A stretch of 64,000 nucleotides of DNA, from contig JACAUB010000001.1 in the NCBI GenBank assembly GCA_013390605.1, forward strand, positions 1,056,180-1,120,179, read 5' to 3'. The translations under genes were made by a program, and so were the position numbers. This DNA is from Bacteroidota bacterium. Lineage in GTDB: Bacteria > Bacteroidota > Bacteroidia > Bacteroidales > Cfx3-03. The notes beneath the pieces are model-generated. The model searched no databases and was not told the DNA's origin. It worked only from the letters and a program-made list of their open reading frames with translations. Positions 27,671 through 36,727 of this stretch are shown here, piece by piece (position 1 is the stretch's first letter; every line of letters starts with the position of its first letter).

Positions 27671-27722
27671 ATGTGTGATATGTCTTGTGATTCTCTTTGA
27701 GACAGATATCTCTATATATAAA

Positions 27723-28286
27723 CTAAAGTAGATGTTCTATTAGAATTTTAAATCCAATCAATATTAGAATGGCACCACCAAGAATTTCCATTCTTTTACC
27801 AAGTTTGTGGCCTGCTTTTTTCCCAAACAGTATTCCTAACATAGCAGCAATAAAGGTTACAGATCCAATAATAATTAAGGAAGAATAGATGTCAGTTTTT
27901 AAAAATGCAAAACTGAGACCAACAACTAATGCGTCGATACTGGTCGCAATCGACATAGTTATCAAAACCCATATATTGAGTGGGTTAAATGTCTTTTCTT
28001 CATCTGGCTTAAGACTCTCGATAATCATTCTTATTCCAATAAGCATAAGCAGACTAAATGCTATCCAATGGTCATAATCAAGTAAGTATGATGAAATACT
28101 TTTGCCAGCTAACCAGCCTACTAATGGCATTAATCCTTGAAAGAAAGCTAAAGAAAAAGCAATTTTCATTGCATTATAAAAAGTGATGTGTTTCATCATT
28201 AAGCCACTCGATACAGAGACAGCGAAAGAGTCAAAACAGAGTCCAATAGCAATTAAAAGTATTGTGACAAATTCAAGAAAGCTCAT
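27723..28286 (-). CDS. mntP: MntP-family manganese efflux pump (YebN/YtaF-like)
   Basis: 187 residues with six hydrophobic helices in two repeats. Each repeat has the conserved Asp motif, FDSFAVSVSSG (helix 1) and SIDALVVGLSF (helix 4), with a glycine-rich end (GKRMEILGGAILILIGF). MntP members export Mn2+; other cations are possible. Length is typical. It follows fahA on the minus strand 34 bp further on but may have its own promoter. Confidence 0.9.
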   Translation of the reverse strand: MSFLEFVTILLIAIGLCFDSFAVSVSSGLMMKHITFYNAMKIAFSLAFFQGLMPLVGWLAGKSISSYLLDYDHWIAFSLLMLIGIRMIIESLKPDEEKTFNPLNIWVLITMSIATSIDALVVGLSFAFLKTDIYSSLIIIGSVTFIAAMLGILFGKKAGHKLGKRMEILGGAILILIGFKILIEHLL

Positions 28287-28320
28287 AAAAAGGAGTAAAA
28301 TGCAAAGATAGAAAAGATTT

Positions 28321-29601
28321 TCAAAGTGTTGGAAGAATTTGGGTTATACACTCTCCAAATCCGATTCTATTGTCTTTTCTTTTTGCATATCCATTGATCG
28401 TGATAATATCATAATCTTCTAGAAATTTCCTTGATTTACCATTGGCTAACTGGATTGGTTTAGAACCTCTCCAGGTTAACTCAAGCATAGACCCAAAAGA
28501 ATCAGGTGTTTGTCCACAAATTGTTCCTGACGCGAAGACATCGCCAATACTAATTCTTGCTCCATTTATTGTTTGATGTGCTATTTGTTGGCAAATATTC
28601 CAATAAACATATTTGTAATTTGTTTTACAGAGTGTAAGTGGATCTAAAGAATCCACTCTGAGTTTTGCTTCTAATGAAATGTCATAATTATGAGCACCTT
28701 TAGTTTGTAGATAGGGCAGTACTTCAGGTTCTTGACGGGGACCTACAATCCGAAAGGGTTGTAGGGCATCTAGTGTAACTATCCATGGTGACATAAGACC
28801 TCCAAAACTTTTTGATAAGAATGGACCTAAAGGTATTTGTTCCCAAGTCTGAAAATCTCTGGCAGCTAGAAGATTTAACAGCACCATGCCAAATATTTTC
28901 TCTTCAACTTTCTCTATCGGAATTCTTATTCCGGCATGAGATTCATAACCACTAATAAATGCTACTTCTAATTCGAAGTCGATTCTACGCGATGGACCAA
29001 ATAAAGGGAACGCAGAATCACCAGGTTTGAATTGCCCTTTTGGTCTATGAATATTTGTCCCGGAAATAAAAATTGATGATGTACGGCCATGGTAACCTTC
29101 AGGTAGATGTCTCCAATTTGGAGGCAATGGGTTTGCAGGATCTCTATACATTTTACCAATATTTATAGCGTGTTCGAGACTGCTATTGAAATCAGTAAGA
29201 TCACATATCGTTATTGGAAGTAACATCTCTACGTCTTCAATAGATAGTAAGATTTCACTTCTCAGGAGATAGTTATCTCTTAATAAAGGATTATTATATC
29301 TGAAAAGCTCTGATAACTTTTTTCGGATAGAGCGCCAAACAGGTTGTCCTAATCCAATAAAGTCGTTCAGTGAAGCTCTGTTAAAGATTTCAATATTATC
29401 AACACCACAGCCCTCGAAAAATCCATTTTTTGCTATAAAATAAAGGTCGATTACAGTGTCGCCAATTCTGGTAGCTAAATGATTGGAAAATATATTTTTC
29501 TTCTTTCTGAAAACACCAAATGGAAGGTTTTGTATAGGGAAATCACTGTTTTGATCTACCTCAATCCAAGAACTGAGGTGAACCGCATTTGCTTCAATCA
29601 T
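28321..29601 (-). CDS. fahA: Fumarylacetoacetase
   Basis: A 426-residue hydrolase for the last step of tyrosine breakdown, splitting fumarylacetoacetate into fumarate and acetoacetate. N-terminal domain: SDFPIQNLPFGVFRKK. Catalytic domain: DFNSSLEHAINIGKMYRD and PEGYHGRTSSIFISGTNIHRP (catalytic His), DFELEVAFISG with the metal Glu residues, and RDFQTWEQIPLGPFLSKSF. Full length. It is 14 bp after the DHOD-like gene. No other tyrosine-degradation gene (hpd, hmgA) is in this window, so the rest of the pathway lies elsewhere. Confidence 0.92.
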   Translation of the reverse strand: MIEANAVHLSSWIEVDQNSDFPIQNLPFGVFRKKKNIFSNHLATRIGDTVIDLYFIAKNGFFEGCGVDNIEIFNRASLNDFIGLGQPVWRSIRKKLSELFRYNNPLLRDNYLLRSEILLSIEDVEMLLPITICDLTDFNSSLEHAINIGKMYRDPANPLPPNWRHLPEGYHGRTSSIFISGTNIHRPKGQFKPGDSAFPLFGPSRRIDFELEVAFISGYESHAGIRIPIEKVEEKIFGMVLLNLLAARDFQTWEQIPLGPFLSKSFGGLMSPWIVTLDALQPFRIVGPRQEPEVLPYLQTKGAHNYDISLEAKLRVDSLDPLTLCKTNYKYVYWNICQQIAHQTINGARISIGDVFASGTICGQTPDSFGSMLELTWRGSKPIQLANGKSRKFLEDYDIITINGYAKRKDNRIGFGECITQILPTL

Positions 29602-29615
29602 TTTAGTGTTTTGAT

Positions 29616-30599
29616 TTACTCTATTCCAGCATAGTACCTCATAAACTGAACTCTTTCGTAAGCAGCTGGATTTTGTGTATTCTTAAAACTCATTTTACCT
29701 TTAAACTCATTAATTGTTAAATAGCCATTTTTCTCCATCCATTTTTCAAGAGCTCTTAGGATTTCTTCGATCTGTTCAAATCCATTTTTATATAGCGTTG
29801 ATGCGATCTGAACAGCAGTAGCACCGGCTAACAACATTTTTATTAAAGTATCTCCATCATGAACTCCCGTTGATGCAACAATATCAGTTTTGATTTTATC
29901 GCTTAAGATAGCAACCCAACGTAGTGTATTCGCCATTTCCTCAGGTGAGCTAAATGTATTTATCGTATTGATTTTAAGTGTATCGATATTTATATCTGGA
30001 GAATAAAAGCGATTAAATAAAACTAATCCATTCGCACCAGACCATGATAATTTTTGAACCATATTAGCTAAGCCGGAGAAATATGGACTTATCTTTAGCG
30101 CTACTGGAATTTTAATGAGATTTTTTATCTCGTTCAAAATAGAAAAATAGATATTCTCATTTTGTACTCCGGAATGTGAAACATCAGAAGGCAATATATA
30201 AATATTTAATTCAAGTGCATCAGCTCCGGCATTTTGTATCTGAGAAGCAAAAGATGTCCACTCCGATGCAGAAACACAATTGATACTAGCTATTATAGGG
30301 ATTTTAACAGCTTTTTTACAACTTCTGATCAGCTCTAGATATTCTTCAAGTGCATGAATTTTTGAATAATTTGAAATATAATCTTCAGTTTCTGGATAAA
30401 ATCCAATATCATTTTTAGAAATTGTCGTTTTAATTTCACTTCTGATTTGCTCCTCAAACAGCGACTTTAGAACGACAGCTCCAGCACCACATTTCTCAAA
30501 TTCAATTATTTTTTCAACTGAATTAGTTAATCCTGAACTACCTATAATTAATGGGCTTTTTAGTTTTAACCCCATATATTGTGTTGATAAATTTGCCAT
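29616..30599 (-). CDS. Dihydroorotate dehydrogenase-like flavoprotein
   Basis: A 327-residue TIM-barrel FMN protein of the DHOD class 1-like family common in Bacteroidetes. It shows LKSPLIIGSSGLT, IPIIASINCVSASEWTSFA, ALELNIYILPSD, VALKISPYFSG and the FMN phosphate loop region DIVASTGVHDGDTLIKMLLAGA. It probably is not the pyrimidine-pathway PyrD, since other bacteria with this family also carry a canonical PyrD; the reaction is unknown. It forms a two-gene unit with fumarylacetoacetase, 14 bp apart. Confidence 0.82.
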   Translation of the reverse strand: MANLSTQYMGLKLKSPLIIGSSGLTNSVEKIIEFEKCGAGAVVLKSLFEEQIRSEIKTTISKNDIGFYPETEDYISNYSKIHALEEYLELIRSCKKAVKIPIIASINCVSASEWTSFASQIQNAGADALELNIYILPSDVSHSGVQNENIYFSILNEIKNLIKIPVALKISPYFSGLANMVQKLSWSGANGLVLFNRFYSPDINIDTLKINTINTFSSPEEMANTLRWVAILSDKIKTDIVASTGVHDGDTLIKMLLAGATAVQIASTLYKNGFEQIEEILRALEKWMEKNGYLTINEFKGKMSFKNTQNPAAYERVQFMRYYAGIE

Positions 30600-30751
30600 A
30601 GATCCTCCGTTATTCTAATTGATATTTGATTACTTGGTTTAACAAAAATATACTCAAAATTGAGAAATCCAATAAAAAAATGAATGTTTCTTTAATCTAA
30701 TTTTTTTTGTCATTGAATTTAAATATTGACGTTAAGTATAAAATAGAAGAA

Positions 30752-30799
30752 TAAAAGCAAAAATCCAGATAAACCACTAACTAAAGCTTATCTGGATTT
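30752..30799 (-). terminator. Terminator downstream of the cytochrome bd operon
   Basis: A perfect 12-bp stem (30761-30772 with 30788-30799, AAATCCAGATAA and its complement) and 15-base loop. On the minus strand the stem is followed by TTTTGCTTTTAT. Confidence 0.75.
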
Positions 30800-30891
30800 C
30801 AAGAAGATTAATAATTATCTATAACTAACCTGACTTTCGCTACAGTCTATAATGCTGCTCAAAAAAAGTCAGAATTAATTATGATATCTAA

Positions 30892-30990
30892 TCAATCTTT
30901 TAGTTTCTTAATTGCGTAATCAACAATTAAATAACTAACATATATCAAAATGGGCCATGTCAGCAACCATAAAGTCATTTGAAAATACAT
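30892..30990 (-). CDS. 32-aa membrane protein, CydX-like subunit candidate
   Basis: A short frame directly after cydB, starting 15 bp beyond its stop. It has one of the few strong ribosome binding sites in the window (AAAGGAGG, 5 bp before ATG). The protein begins MYFQMTLWLLTWPILIYVSY, continues LIVDYAIKKLKD and ends TGA: one transmembrane helix with a Lys-rich C-terminus. Length, single helix, aromatic/Trp content and position match the CydX/CydY class of small cytochrome bd subunits, though no sequence homology to CydX can be claimed. A terminator follows about 90 bp downstream, so it closes the operon. Confidence 0.7.
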   Translation of the reverse strand: MYFQMTLWLLTWPILIYVSYLIVDYAIKKLKD

Positions 30991-31005
30991 AATATCCTCC
31001 TTTTG

Positions 31006-32160
31006 TTAATAAGCGTGAGATTCGTTTTCCAATTCTTTTGAATCTATTTTGTTATTATTAATAGATCTCCATGCGTAGATAATGTAAGCAATCACAAATG
31101 GAACCAATAATGAAACATAACTCATTACAGTTAATGTATAGAAGCTGGATGAACTATTTTGAATTGTGAGAGAACTCTGTAAGCTTGCTAATGATGGATA
31201 ATATGCTGTATTATTTAATCCAGCAACCAAAAACAGTGCGAATACTGTTAAGAATGTCCCACTTCCTGCAAACCAAATACCATTTGTTGTCAATTTGAGA
31301 AGAGAACTTAAGATTCCATATAATACCAAAACAACTCCTATTAAAAATAATACCAGAATAATGGGATTGGCAAGTAAGTTGTGAAGATATTTATAGGGTT
31401 CCATATAAATTTCTCCCGTAATAGGTCTTACTGCAAAACCACTAATTAGCAGAAGCTTCCCAACAAAGAATAAAAAGAAAATGAGAAATGGAATAGTATT
31501 TATTAATAATTGTTTTTTTGACCTATTAAAGATTTCTTCATTCGAAATATTATTCATGAAGTATAATAATGCAATGATTCTTGCTAAGAAGAATACCGCC
31601 AATCCCAATGCCACGTTTTGCAAATTAAGAACGGCCTCTAAACCGTGCCAAGGTGTTTCCCAACGCGAGATGGTCACAGATGCCATTTCAGTAAGTCTCA
31701 TTTTATCAACGGAAAAATTAGCACCAGTGAAAAAGGTGCCTACTGCTGTTCCAATTAAGATAGTTCCTAATGCTCCATTTATAAATAAGAAAATTTCAAA
31801 GGTTTTACTTCCCAATATATTATTAGGTTTGCTTCTGTATTCATAAGAAACTGCCTGAAGAATAAAGCAGAACAAGATAGCCATCCAAACCCAGTATGCT
31901 CCGCCAAAACTAGTTGAGTAAAACAATGGAAATGAAGCAAAAAAAGCTCCACCAAAAGTAACTAAGGTAGTAAATGTAAATTCCCATTTTCGACCTAACG
32001 AATTTACAATAAGCGTTCGCTGTTGTTCAGTTTTCCCAACAGTATAGATAAGTGTTTGACCTCCCTGTACAAACATAAGGAAAACTAAAACTGCCCCAAG
32101 AATGGATACAATAATCCACCAATAAATCTGTAAAAATTCTAATGATTGTGTTTCAAACAT
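31006..32160 (-). CDS. cydB: Cytochrome bd ubiquinol oxidase subunit II
   Basis: 384 residues, eight to nine membrane helices. The N-terminal helix reads WWIIVSILGAVLVFLMFVQGGQT, followed by the conserved VNSLGRKWEFTFTTLVTFGGAFFASFPLFYS and FGGAYWVWMAILFCFILQAVSYEYR. With CydA it forms the high-affinity terminal oxidase. In proteobacterial CydB the first helix carries a DGFDxG motif; here VQGGQT occupies that place, as in the Bacteroidetes group. It follows cydA by 2 bp. Confidence 0.92.
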   Translation of the reverse strand: MFETQSLEFLQIYWWIIVSILGAVLVFLMFVQGGQTLIYTVGKTEQQRTLIVNSLGRKWEFTFTTLVTFGGAFFASFPLFYSTSFGGAYWVWMAILFCFILQAVSYEYRSKPNNILGSKTFEIFLFINGALGTILIGTAVGTFFTGANFSVDKMRLTEMASVTISRWETPWHGLEAVLNLQNVALGLAVFFLARIIALLYFMNNISNEEIFNRSKKQLLINTIPFLIFFLFFVGKLLLISGFAVRPITGEIYMEPYKYLHNLLANPIILVLFLIGVVLVLYGILSSLLKLTTNGIWFAGSGTFLTVFALFLVAGLNNTAYYPSLASLQSSLTIQNSSSSFYTLTVMSYVSLLVPFVIAYIIYAWRSINNNKIDSKELENESHAY

Positions 32161-32162
32161 AA

Positions 32163-33707
32163 TTATTGTCCTCCATCTTTAGGTCCTAATTTAATCTGTT
32201 TTGTCATAATACTAATTTCAGCAATTAGCAGAGCTGTAAAGACAATGGCAAATAACCAAAATGTTATTTGAACGGTACCCGTACTGATTTTTGAAACAGC
32301 AGCCATAGCCGGCATTAAATCTTGAATTACCCATGGTTGTCTGCCCACTTCTGCTACGATCCATCCGGCTTCAGATGCCAAAAAAGCTAATGGGATTCCA
32401 ATTATTGAGAGTCGAAGCCAAAGTTTAGAGTGTAATATTTTGTTATTATAGATCATAATTAGAATAACACTAAAGAATATGATAAACCAGAATCCAAGAA
32501 TTATCATGATATGAAAACTATAAAACGTAAGAGCTACATTGGGGATAGTTTGGTGAACATTTTCAATATATCCGTAACCAAAATATTTAAAATTAGCATC
32601 TAATGTCTTTTTAGCATCAGCTGCTTTTAATGAATCTTTTGCTTTAAGAGCGTTTCTATAATCAGCTAATGCTTTAATAGCTGTCTTTCCCATGACCATC
32701 TTATCTGATACTGAGACCAAGCCTTTCTCTTTATTCCCTTCTACTAAATCTTTTACACCAGGAACAAATGCATTTGGATTGTTGTATGTCAGTAGTGAAA
32801 GCGCATTTGGAATCTCAATTTTCATGTAAAAATCTCTAATAAATTGTTCTTTCTGAGTATTTGATTGAGGCGCAAGTACTCCAAAAGCAACCAAACCCGC
32901 TTTTTCTTTTCCCTGGTAAAGTCCTTCCATTGCAGCTAATTTCATTGGTTGTTTGTCAGCTACCTGCTTTGCCGAGGCATCTCCAGTAACCGCAGTATAC
33001 AAAGATGTGATTAATCCAAAAACAGCAGCTACAACCATACTCTTTCGTGCTAATGATATTTCCCGTTTTTGTAATAAGTACCATGCACTAATTCCAATTA
33101 CAAAAAGAGCAGCTAAGGTGTAAGATGAGGATATAGTATGCAAAAATTTACTAACAGCAACGGGAGAGAGAAAGACATCCCAAAAATTAACCATTTCATT
33201 TCGAGCTGTATTCGGATTGAATCCCATTCCTACAGGTGATTGCATCCATCCATTTGCAACTAAAATCCATAAAGCTGAGAGATTAGTACCTATTGCTGTA
33301 ATCCATGTAGAGAATAAATGTGCTCTTTTACTTAATTTATTCCAACCAAAAAACATTAGTGCAATAAATGTTGATTCAAGAAAGAACGCCATAATTCCTT
33401 CAATGGCAAGAGGGGCTCCAAAGATATCGCCTACAAACCAAGAATAATTTGACCAGTTTGTGCCAAATTCAAATTCAAGGATTATCCCGGTAGCAACCCC
33501 AAGAGCGAAGTTTATACCAAATAGCGTCATCCAATACTTCGTTATTCTTTTCCATTCCGGATTGCCTGTTTTTACATATATCGTTTCCATAATGGCAATG
33601 ATAAATGTAATTCCTAATGTTATAGGAACAAAAATCCAGTGATACATAGCCGTAAGGGCAAATTGTGCCCTTGACCAATCAATTAGTGCATAGTCAAATT
33701 GCATCAT
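32163..33707 (-). CDS. cydA: Cytochrome bd ubiquinol oxidase subunit I
   Basis: 514 residues with nine membrane helices and a long Q-loop (about residues 240-380), so the long-loop subtype. Haem and quinol motifs: RAQFALTAMYHWIFVP (His23), EGIMAFFLESTF, and EVGRQPWVIQDLMP. It oxidises quinol and reduces oxygen to water at low oxygen tension. Start at the second Met (M-M-QFDYALIDW) is also possible. It is preceded 3 bp upstream by the DUF4492 gene and followed by cydB. Confidence 0.95.
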   Translation of the reverse strand: MMQFDYALIDWSRAQFALTAMYHWIFVPITLGITFIIAIMETIYVKTGNPEWKRITKYWMTLFGINFALGVATGIILEFEFGTNWSNYSWFVGDIFGAPLAIEGIMAFFLESTFIALMFFGWNKLSKRAHLFSTWITAIGTNLSALWILVANGWMQSPVGMGFNPNTARNEMVNFWDVFLSPVAVSKFLHTISSSYTLAALFVIGISAWYLLQKREISLARKSMVVAAVFGLITSLYTAVTGDASAKQVADKQPMKLAAMEGLYQGKEKAGLVAFGVLAPQSNTQKEQFIRDFYMKIEIPNALSLLTYNNPNAFVPGVKDLVEGNKEKGLVSVSDKMVMGKTAIKALADYRNALKAKDSLKAADAKKTLDANFKYFGYGYIENVHQTIPNVALTFYSFHIMIILGFWFIIFFSVILIMIYNNKILHSKLWLRLSIIGIPLAFLASEAGWIVAEVGRQPWVIQDLMPAMAAVSKISTGTVQITFWLFAIVFTALLIAEISIMTKQIKLGPKDGGQ

Positions 33708-33710
33708 ATG

Positions 33711-33935
33711 TTATCGTTTTGTTTTGGTGAGTTGTTCAATGACGTATTCTCCTCTCTCTTTGTCATTTTTAAATTTGCTTTTAAGAAAATCTGGGAAGAA
33801 GAGAACTTTAAGAATGGCAAACATGATAAATAACTTGATAAAAATAATTAACCATAGCTTTCTACTGGTTTTATTCATTGTAGAAAACCCATCATAATAT
33901 AGATGAAAAATACTGGTTAATAATGGTTTCTTCAT
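33711..33935 (-). CDS. DUF4492 family membrane protein, cyd operon leader
   Basis: 74 residues, one membrane helix (KLWLIIFIKLFIMFAILKVLFFPDFL), starting MKKPLLTSIFHLYYDGFSTM. This is the DUF4492 family, found in front of cydA in many Bacteroidales, with a role probably in oxidase assembly or stability, not demonstrated. The frame is open to 33947 via a TTG, but a TATATTTG box (33940-33947 on this strand) ends immediately upstream and the ATG at 33935 matches the family, so that start is used. Four bp separate it from cydA. Confidence 0.85.
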   Translation of the reverse strand: MKKPLLTSIFHLYYDGFSTMNKTSRKLWLIIFIKLFIMFAILKVLFFPDFLKSKFKNDKERGEYVIEQLTKTKR

Positions 33936-34232
33936 AGTTGCAGCCAAATATAATAAATACTAATCATGATTTATTGAAAGTATTATCTTTTTCATCAAAT
34001 AACCACCAGAATACCGAATTGTTTAGAGTTTAACAATGAAAATTTTGAAAAATCGTATATTTTAATTTAGACAAATTACAAATAGATATATTTATGATTC
34101 GTTTGATATCATCAAATAGTGAATGAAATAGAATTACTAATTCATATTAATTATTTTCAAAATCAATTATTCTCCTGATTCTTTTATAAACTAAAGAAAT
34201 CAATAGCGCATATTAGCTTCGAAACAAACCAA

Positions 34233-36410
34233 TCAGTTATTTTGTGGCCTAAGTCGTCTGTTTTCAGAAACCAGTTTATTGAAATCCTGGATGATCGATG
34301 AAGAAAGTTTACTCTTTTGAATCCATTCTATACTTCCATATACTCCTGCTTCAGTAGGATTGAAGATTTTGAATCCAATAGCTTTAGTTAGCTCAGCTTT
34401 TAGTTTGAAGGTCTGGTTCTTTTCATCAATTATTCCAGGACTTTCAATTAAACACGATCCATCTCTTCCTGCTTCTATCCATTCAGTTATCGATTTACCA
34501 TTAAAATTAAAAGGAATATCATTTTCAAACCAATAACAATTTCTGTCCATTTTTATATTTATATTGAACCATGGGCCTTGAAGTAATACGCCTTCTTTTC
34601 CAACTACAATATTATGTTCAAAGGTAAATGATAAGTGCGGTTCTACACGTGTACATTGCAATTGATAATTATCAGCAAAAGCAATCACATTATTTCTGAT
34701 TATATTTTCTTTTCCATAATGTTGATGAAATCCACCTGTTTTTGTATTGAGAACTAGATTCTTTTCCATCTTAATAAAGGATGATCCTTCATCCGTATAT
34801 AATCCCCATCCACCATATGAGTATGCGTAAATATCATTGATTACGTTATTACTCACTTCAGTTCCTTCAGACTGACCCAGTGTATAAACTCCAGCCATAT
34901 CACTTAATAAAGCCCATCCAATGTGGTGGATATGATTATAAATGATTTTATTATTTTTTGCCGGACTATATGCATATCCCCAGATCCATCCTACTGATAC
35001 TCCTGTATATCTGAAGTCTCCGATATCGTTATGGCGAATTATATTATTTCCACTTTGGCCTATCCAGACACCAACGGCACTTGGAAAGTTATATCCGCCG
35101 GAGTGTATAATACAGTTTTCGATTGTAATATTATGTGTAAGTTGTCGTTCATCTTTTGGTATGGTTGTTTCTCCAATTCGTATGCCACCTGCCCCTAGAT
35201 CGTGAATATAGCAATGCACTGTTGTGCAATTAGAACAACCCTTCTTAAACCAGATACCATATTGACCAGTATGCGCTATTTCACACTGTTCGAACTTTAT
35301 TTTATTTGCTCCGTTTATCATTAATGCTGCGTCTACAGATGAAGCGGATTGAGCGGGCTCAAACCCTTCCTGATGAAGTGTATAGTTTGAATATAAAAAG
35401 CGCAAACCTTTAAATGTAATATTCTCAATCAATTTGTTATTTTGAATATCACCCTCGATAATTAATAGCTTATCTAATTTTGGAAGTGCGATAGTAGTTG
35501 TTAGTTTCTTTTCAGTTTGTGAAGGAATATATCTTAGTATTTGCTTATCCAGATACCATTCGCCAATAGTATCTAATGCAGCAGGATAATTTTCAAGATA
35601 AAAACGAGTTTGCTTTTCCAGAGGATTCCAAGGCTTCATTTTTTCTCCCTTTGTAATATACTCTCCGTCTCCATTCCCTTTTTTTGTTAAGAACCTGATC
35701 ATATTGTCCCATTTGAAAAATGCATTAAATCGAACATTACTTAATTCATCAGGGGATAGTTCTTTTAAAGAGATATAGGCCTTTTTAGGAAAAAATAGAT
35801 GTTGGTTTGCTGTTTTTTGTTCGTTGTTCTTTTCAGCAATACTCTCTTTTATAGAATCAAGACAAAAGAAGCCTTCATTGGGTGTCCTTGCTTTTGTAGC
35901 GCGATGCTCATTAATATAAATATCAAAAAGTTCGTTTTTAAACTGAGGAATGTTTAATGTCCATATCCTATTGTTTAATTGGGTAGGTTTTATTTTACAA
36001 GCACCTGAAATAACTGGTCTTTCACCTTTTCCTGCTTCATATGAAATGGATAAATTCTCATTGCCACTATCTTCATATGTGAACAAAAGAGGCTCATTTA
36101 ATTCATATATCCCTTCGTGAATTACTACTTTTATAGAACCTCTTGTTTTTGAACTAATAAAAGTTCTTATCTTTTTCTGGGCTTCCGCAATTGACTTGAA
36201 AGGGTTCTTGATACTTCCATCAGGTTTAGTCGACCCTGTTTGTGTGATATGTAAAATAACTGTTTTCGGGATAGAATCTGTAAGGACATTATAGAAGTAT
36301 TCTCCCCTTTTAATGTTAGTAAAATTGGATGCTATACCTCGTTCAGTATAGAAGTTTAATGATAGAAAGAATATAGAGAGCACAAATCTTGTAATAGTAT
36401 TTATTTTCAT
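34233..36410 (-). CDS. Secreted right-handed parallel beta-helix protein
   Basis: About 725 residues. A hydrophobic N-terminal signal (MKINTITRFVLSIFFLSLNF) precedes an ITQTGSTKPDGSIKNPFKS segment, the common lead-in of pectin/polysaccharide-active beta-helix proteins. From about residue 360 to 660 runs a beta-helix with repeated NIxxxNxI rungs (NITIENCIIHSGGYN, NIIRHNDIGDFRYTG, KIIYNHIHHIGWALL). Such proteins are polysaccharide lyases, glycosidases or sulfatase partners; which one is not determined, since catalytic residues cannot be assigned. The first Met at 36470 gives an unlikely signal; the ATG at 36410 is preferred. It stands alone, away from the PUL. Confidence 0.7.
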   Translation of the reverse strand: MKINTITRFVLSIFFLSLNFYTERGIASNFTNIKRGEYFYNVLTDSIPKTVILHITQTGSTKPDGSIKNPFKSIAEAQKKIRTFISSKTRGSIKVVIHEGIYELNEPLLFTYEDSGNENLSISYEAGKGERPVISGACKIKPTQLNNRIWTLNIPQFKNELFDIYINEHRATKARTPNEGFFCLDSIKESIAEKNNEQKTANQHLFFPKKAYISLKELSPDELSNVRFNAFFKWDNMIRFLTKKGNGDGEYITKGEKMKPWNPLEKQTRFYLENYPAALDTIGEWYLDKQILRYIPSQTEKKLTTTIALPKLDKLLIIEGDIQNNKLIENITFKGLRFLYSNYTLHQEGFEPAQSASSVDAALMINGANKIKFEQCEIAHTGQYGIWFKKGCSNCTTVHCYIHDLGAGGIRIGETTIPKDERQLTHNITIENCIIHSGGYNFPSAVGVWIGQSGNNIIRHNDIGDFRYTGVSVGWIWGYAYSPAKNNKIIYNHIHHIGWALLSDMAGVYTLGQSEGTEVSNNVINDIYAYSYGGWGLYTDEGSSFIKMEKNLVLNTKTGGFHQHYGKENIIRNNVIAFADNYQLQCTRVEPHLSFTFEHNIVVGKEGVLLQGPWFNINIKMDRNCYWFENDIPFNFNGKSITEWIEAGRDGSCLIESPGIIDEKNQTFKLKAELTKAIGFKIFNPTEAGVYGSIEWIQKSKLSSSIIQDFNKLVSENRRLRPQNN

Positions 36411-36727
36411 GACTATAAGGAATAAAGAAATTATTAGGTGTCTTTGTATCGGACAGATAAAGATACACACTCTATTATTTTAAATCAAGTCAAAAAAATG
36501 GATAATATTTGTTTTCTCCTTACGGGAATTTATATAAATCAAAAATATAAGGATTGGAATGCTTTGGTATCTATATAATAAAAAAAACGGCTTCACCTAT
36601 TTAAAGCACACTAAATCTATCAGGAAGATGTTAGTGCGCTTTAAATAAATAAACCCGTTTTATAAGGATATTATTAGTTATATTGATTTCTTTCAGATGA
36701 GCCTTAAATTTTGATTAATGAAAGCAA

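Noticed and set aside
29616..30599. DHOD-like gene as the pyrimidine-pathway pyrD
   Set aside because: It belongs to a separate DHOD-like group, and no pyrimidine genes are linked.
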